This document shows positions 6,206 to 6,240 of a DNA stretch of 6,240 nucleotides, in pieces. The notes below the pieces were generated by a model. That model saw only the letters and a list, made by a program, of their open reading frames with translations. It was not told the DNA's origin and did no database searches. The number at the start of each line of letters is the position of its first letter. Position 1 is the first letter of the stretch. Source of the stretch: Alphaproteobacteria bacterium (GTDB taxonomy: Bacteria > Pseudomonadota > Alphaproteobacteria > Rhizobiales > Aestuariivirgaceae); assembly GCA_024639035.1 (NCBI GenBank), contig JAHEJE010000180.1, positions 1 through 6,240 of the forward strand. The letters run 5' to 3'. Position numbers and translations under genes: made by a program.

Positions 6206-6240
6206 TACACCCACGGGCAGTTCGAGTTGCGGTCGCCGAA
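6205..6240 (-). CDS. Possible C-terminal end of a convergent gene, cut by the right edge
   Basis: Read on the minus strand from the right edge, one frame gives FGDRNSNCPWV followed by TAG at 6207-6205. All eleven codons end in G or C, as expected for a real gene in this GC-rich genome; the other two minus frames have mixed third positions. The body of the gene lies outside the window. The family cannot be told from eleven residues. If real, this gene converges on the glycosyltransferase operon, and the palindromic element sits between the two 3' ends. Confidence 0.35.
   Translation of the reverse strand, partial: FGDRNSNCPWV

Overview
The window is GC-rich and densely coding, with strong G/C preference at third codon positions. 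Two divergent gene clusters meet at about 3593-3871. The gene families, the codon bias and a CCTCGGG-cttga-CCCGAGG intergenic hairpin of a type I recall as common in alphaproteobacterial genomes suggest an alphaproteobacterium, possibly Hyphomicrobiales. That placement is inference, since there is no rRNA or other marker gene here.

Left part (1-3592, minus strand): a tightly packed ABC importer operon of the dipeptide/oligopeptide (Dpp/Opp) class. In transcription order it has a DppB-type permease (3592-2660), a DppC-type permease (2647-1691) and a two-domain ATPase that fuses the DppD- and DppF-like subunits. The ATPase starts at 1679 and runs off the left edge after 559 codons. Gaps between genes are 11-12 nt and hold good ribosome binding sites. 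No substrate-binding protein is present, so the ligand cannot be named. The first ATPase half carries a four-cysteine C-terminal motif of the kind linked to an iron-sulfur cluster in this family.

Middle (3593-3871): a 279-bp divergent intergenic region. It holds one weak candidate promoter for the transporter operon and a clear Shine-Dalgarno for the rightward operon.

Right part (3872-6004, plus strand): a three-gene operon encoding a GtrB/DPM-type family 2 glycosyltransferase with two C-terminal membrane helices, a class I SAM-dependent methyltransferase and a four-helix GtrA-family membrane protein. Gaps are 11 and 4 nt. The set fits a membrane pathway that loads a sugar on polyprenyl phosphate and flips it for transfer to a cell-surface glycan. 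No GtrC-like final transferase is present.

Right end (6005-6240): a 114-bp imperfect palindrome (6013-6126) with 13-bp perfect terminal arms and two nested hairpins begins 8 bp after the gtrA-like stop codon. It looks like a decayed intergenic repeat or MITE-like element. The last 36 bases probably hold the C-terminal end of a convergent minus-strand gene. I see no rRNA, tRNA, CRISPR, transposase or phage gene. The content is mostly ordinary; the palindrome and the GtrB-methyltransferase-GtrA set are the parts most worth a second look.
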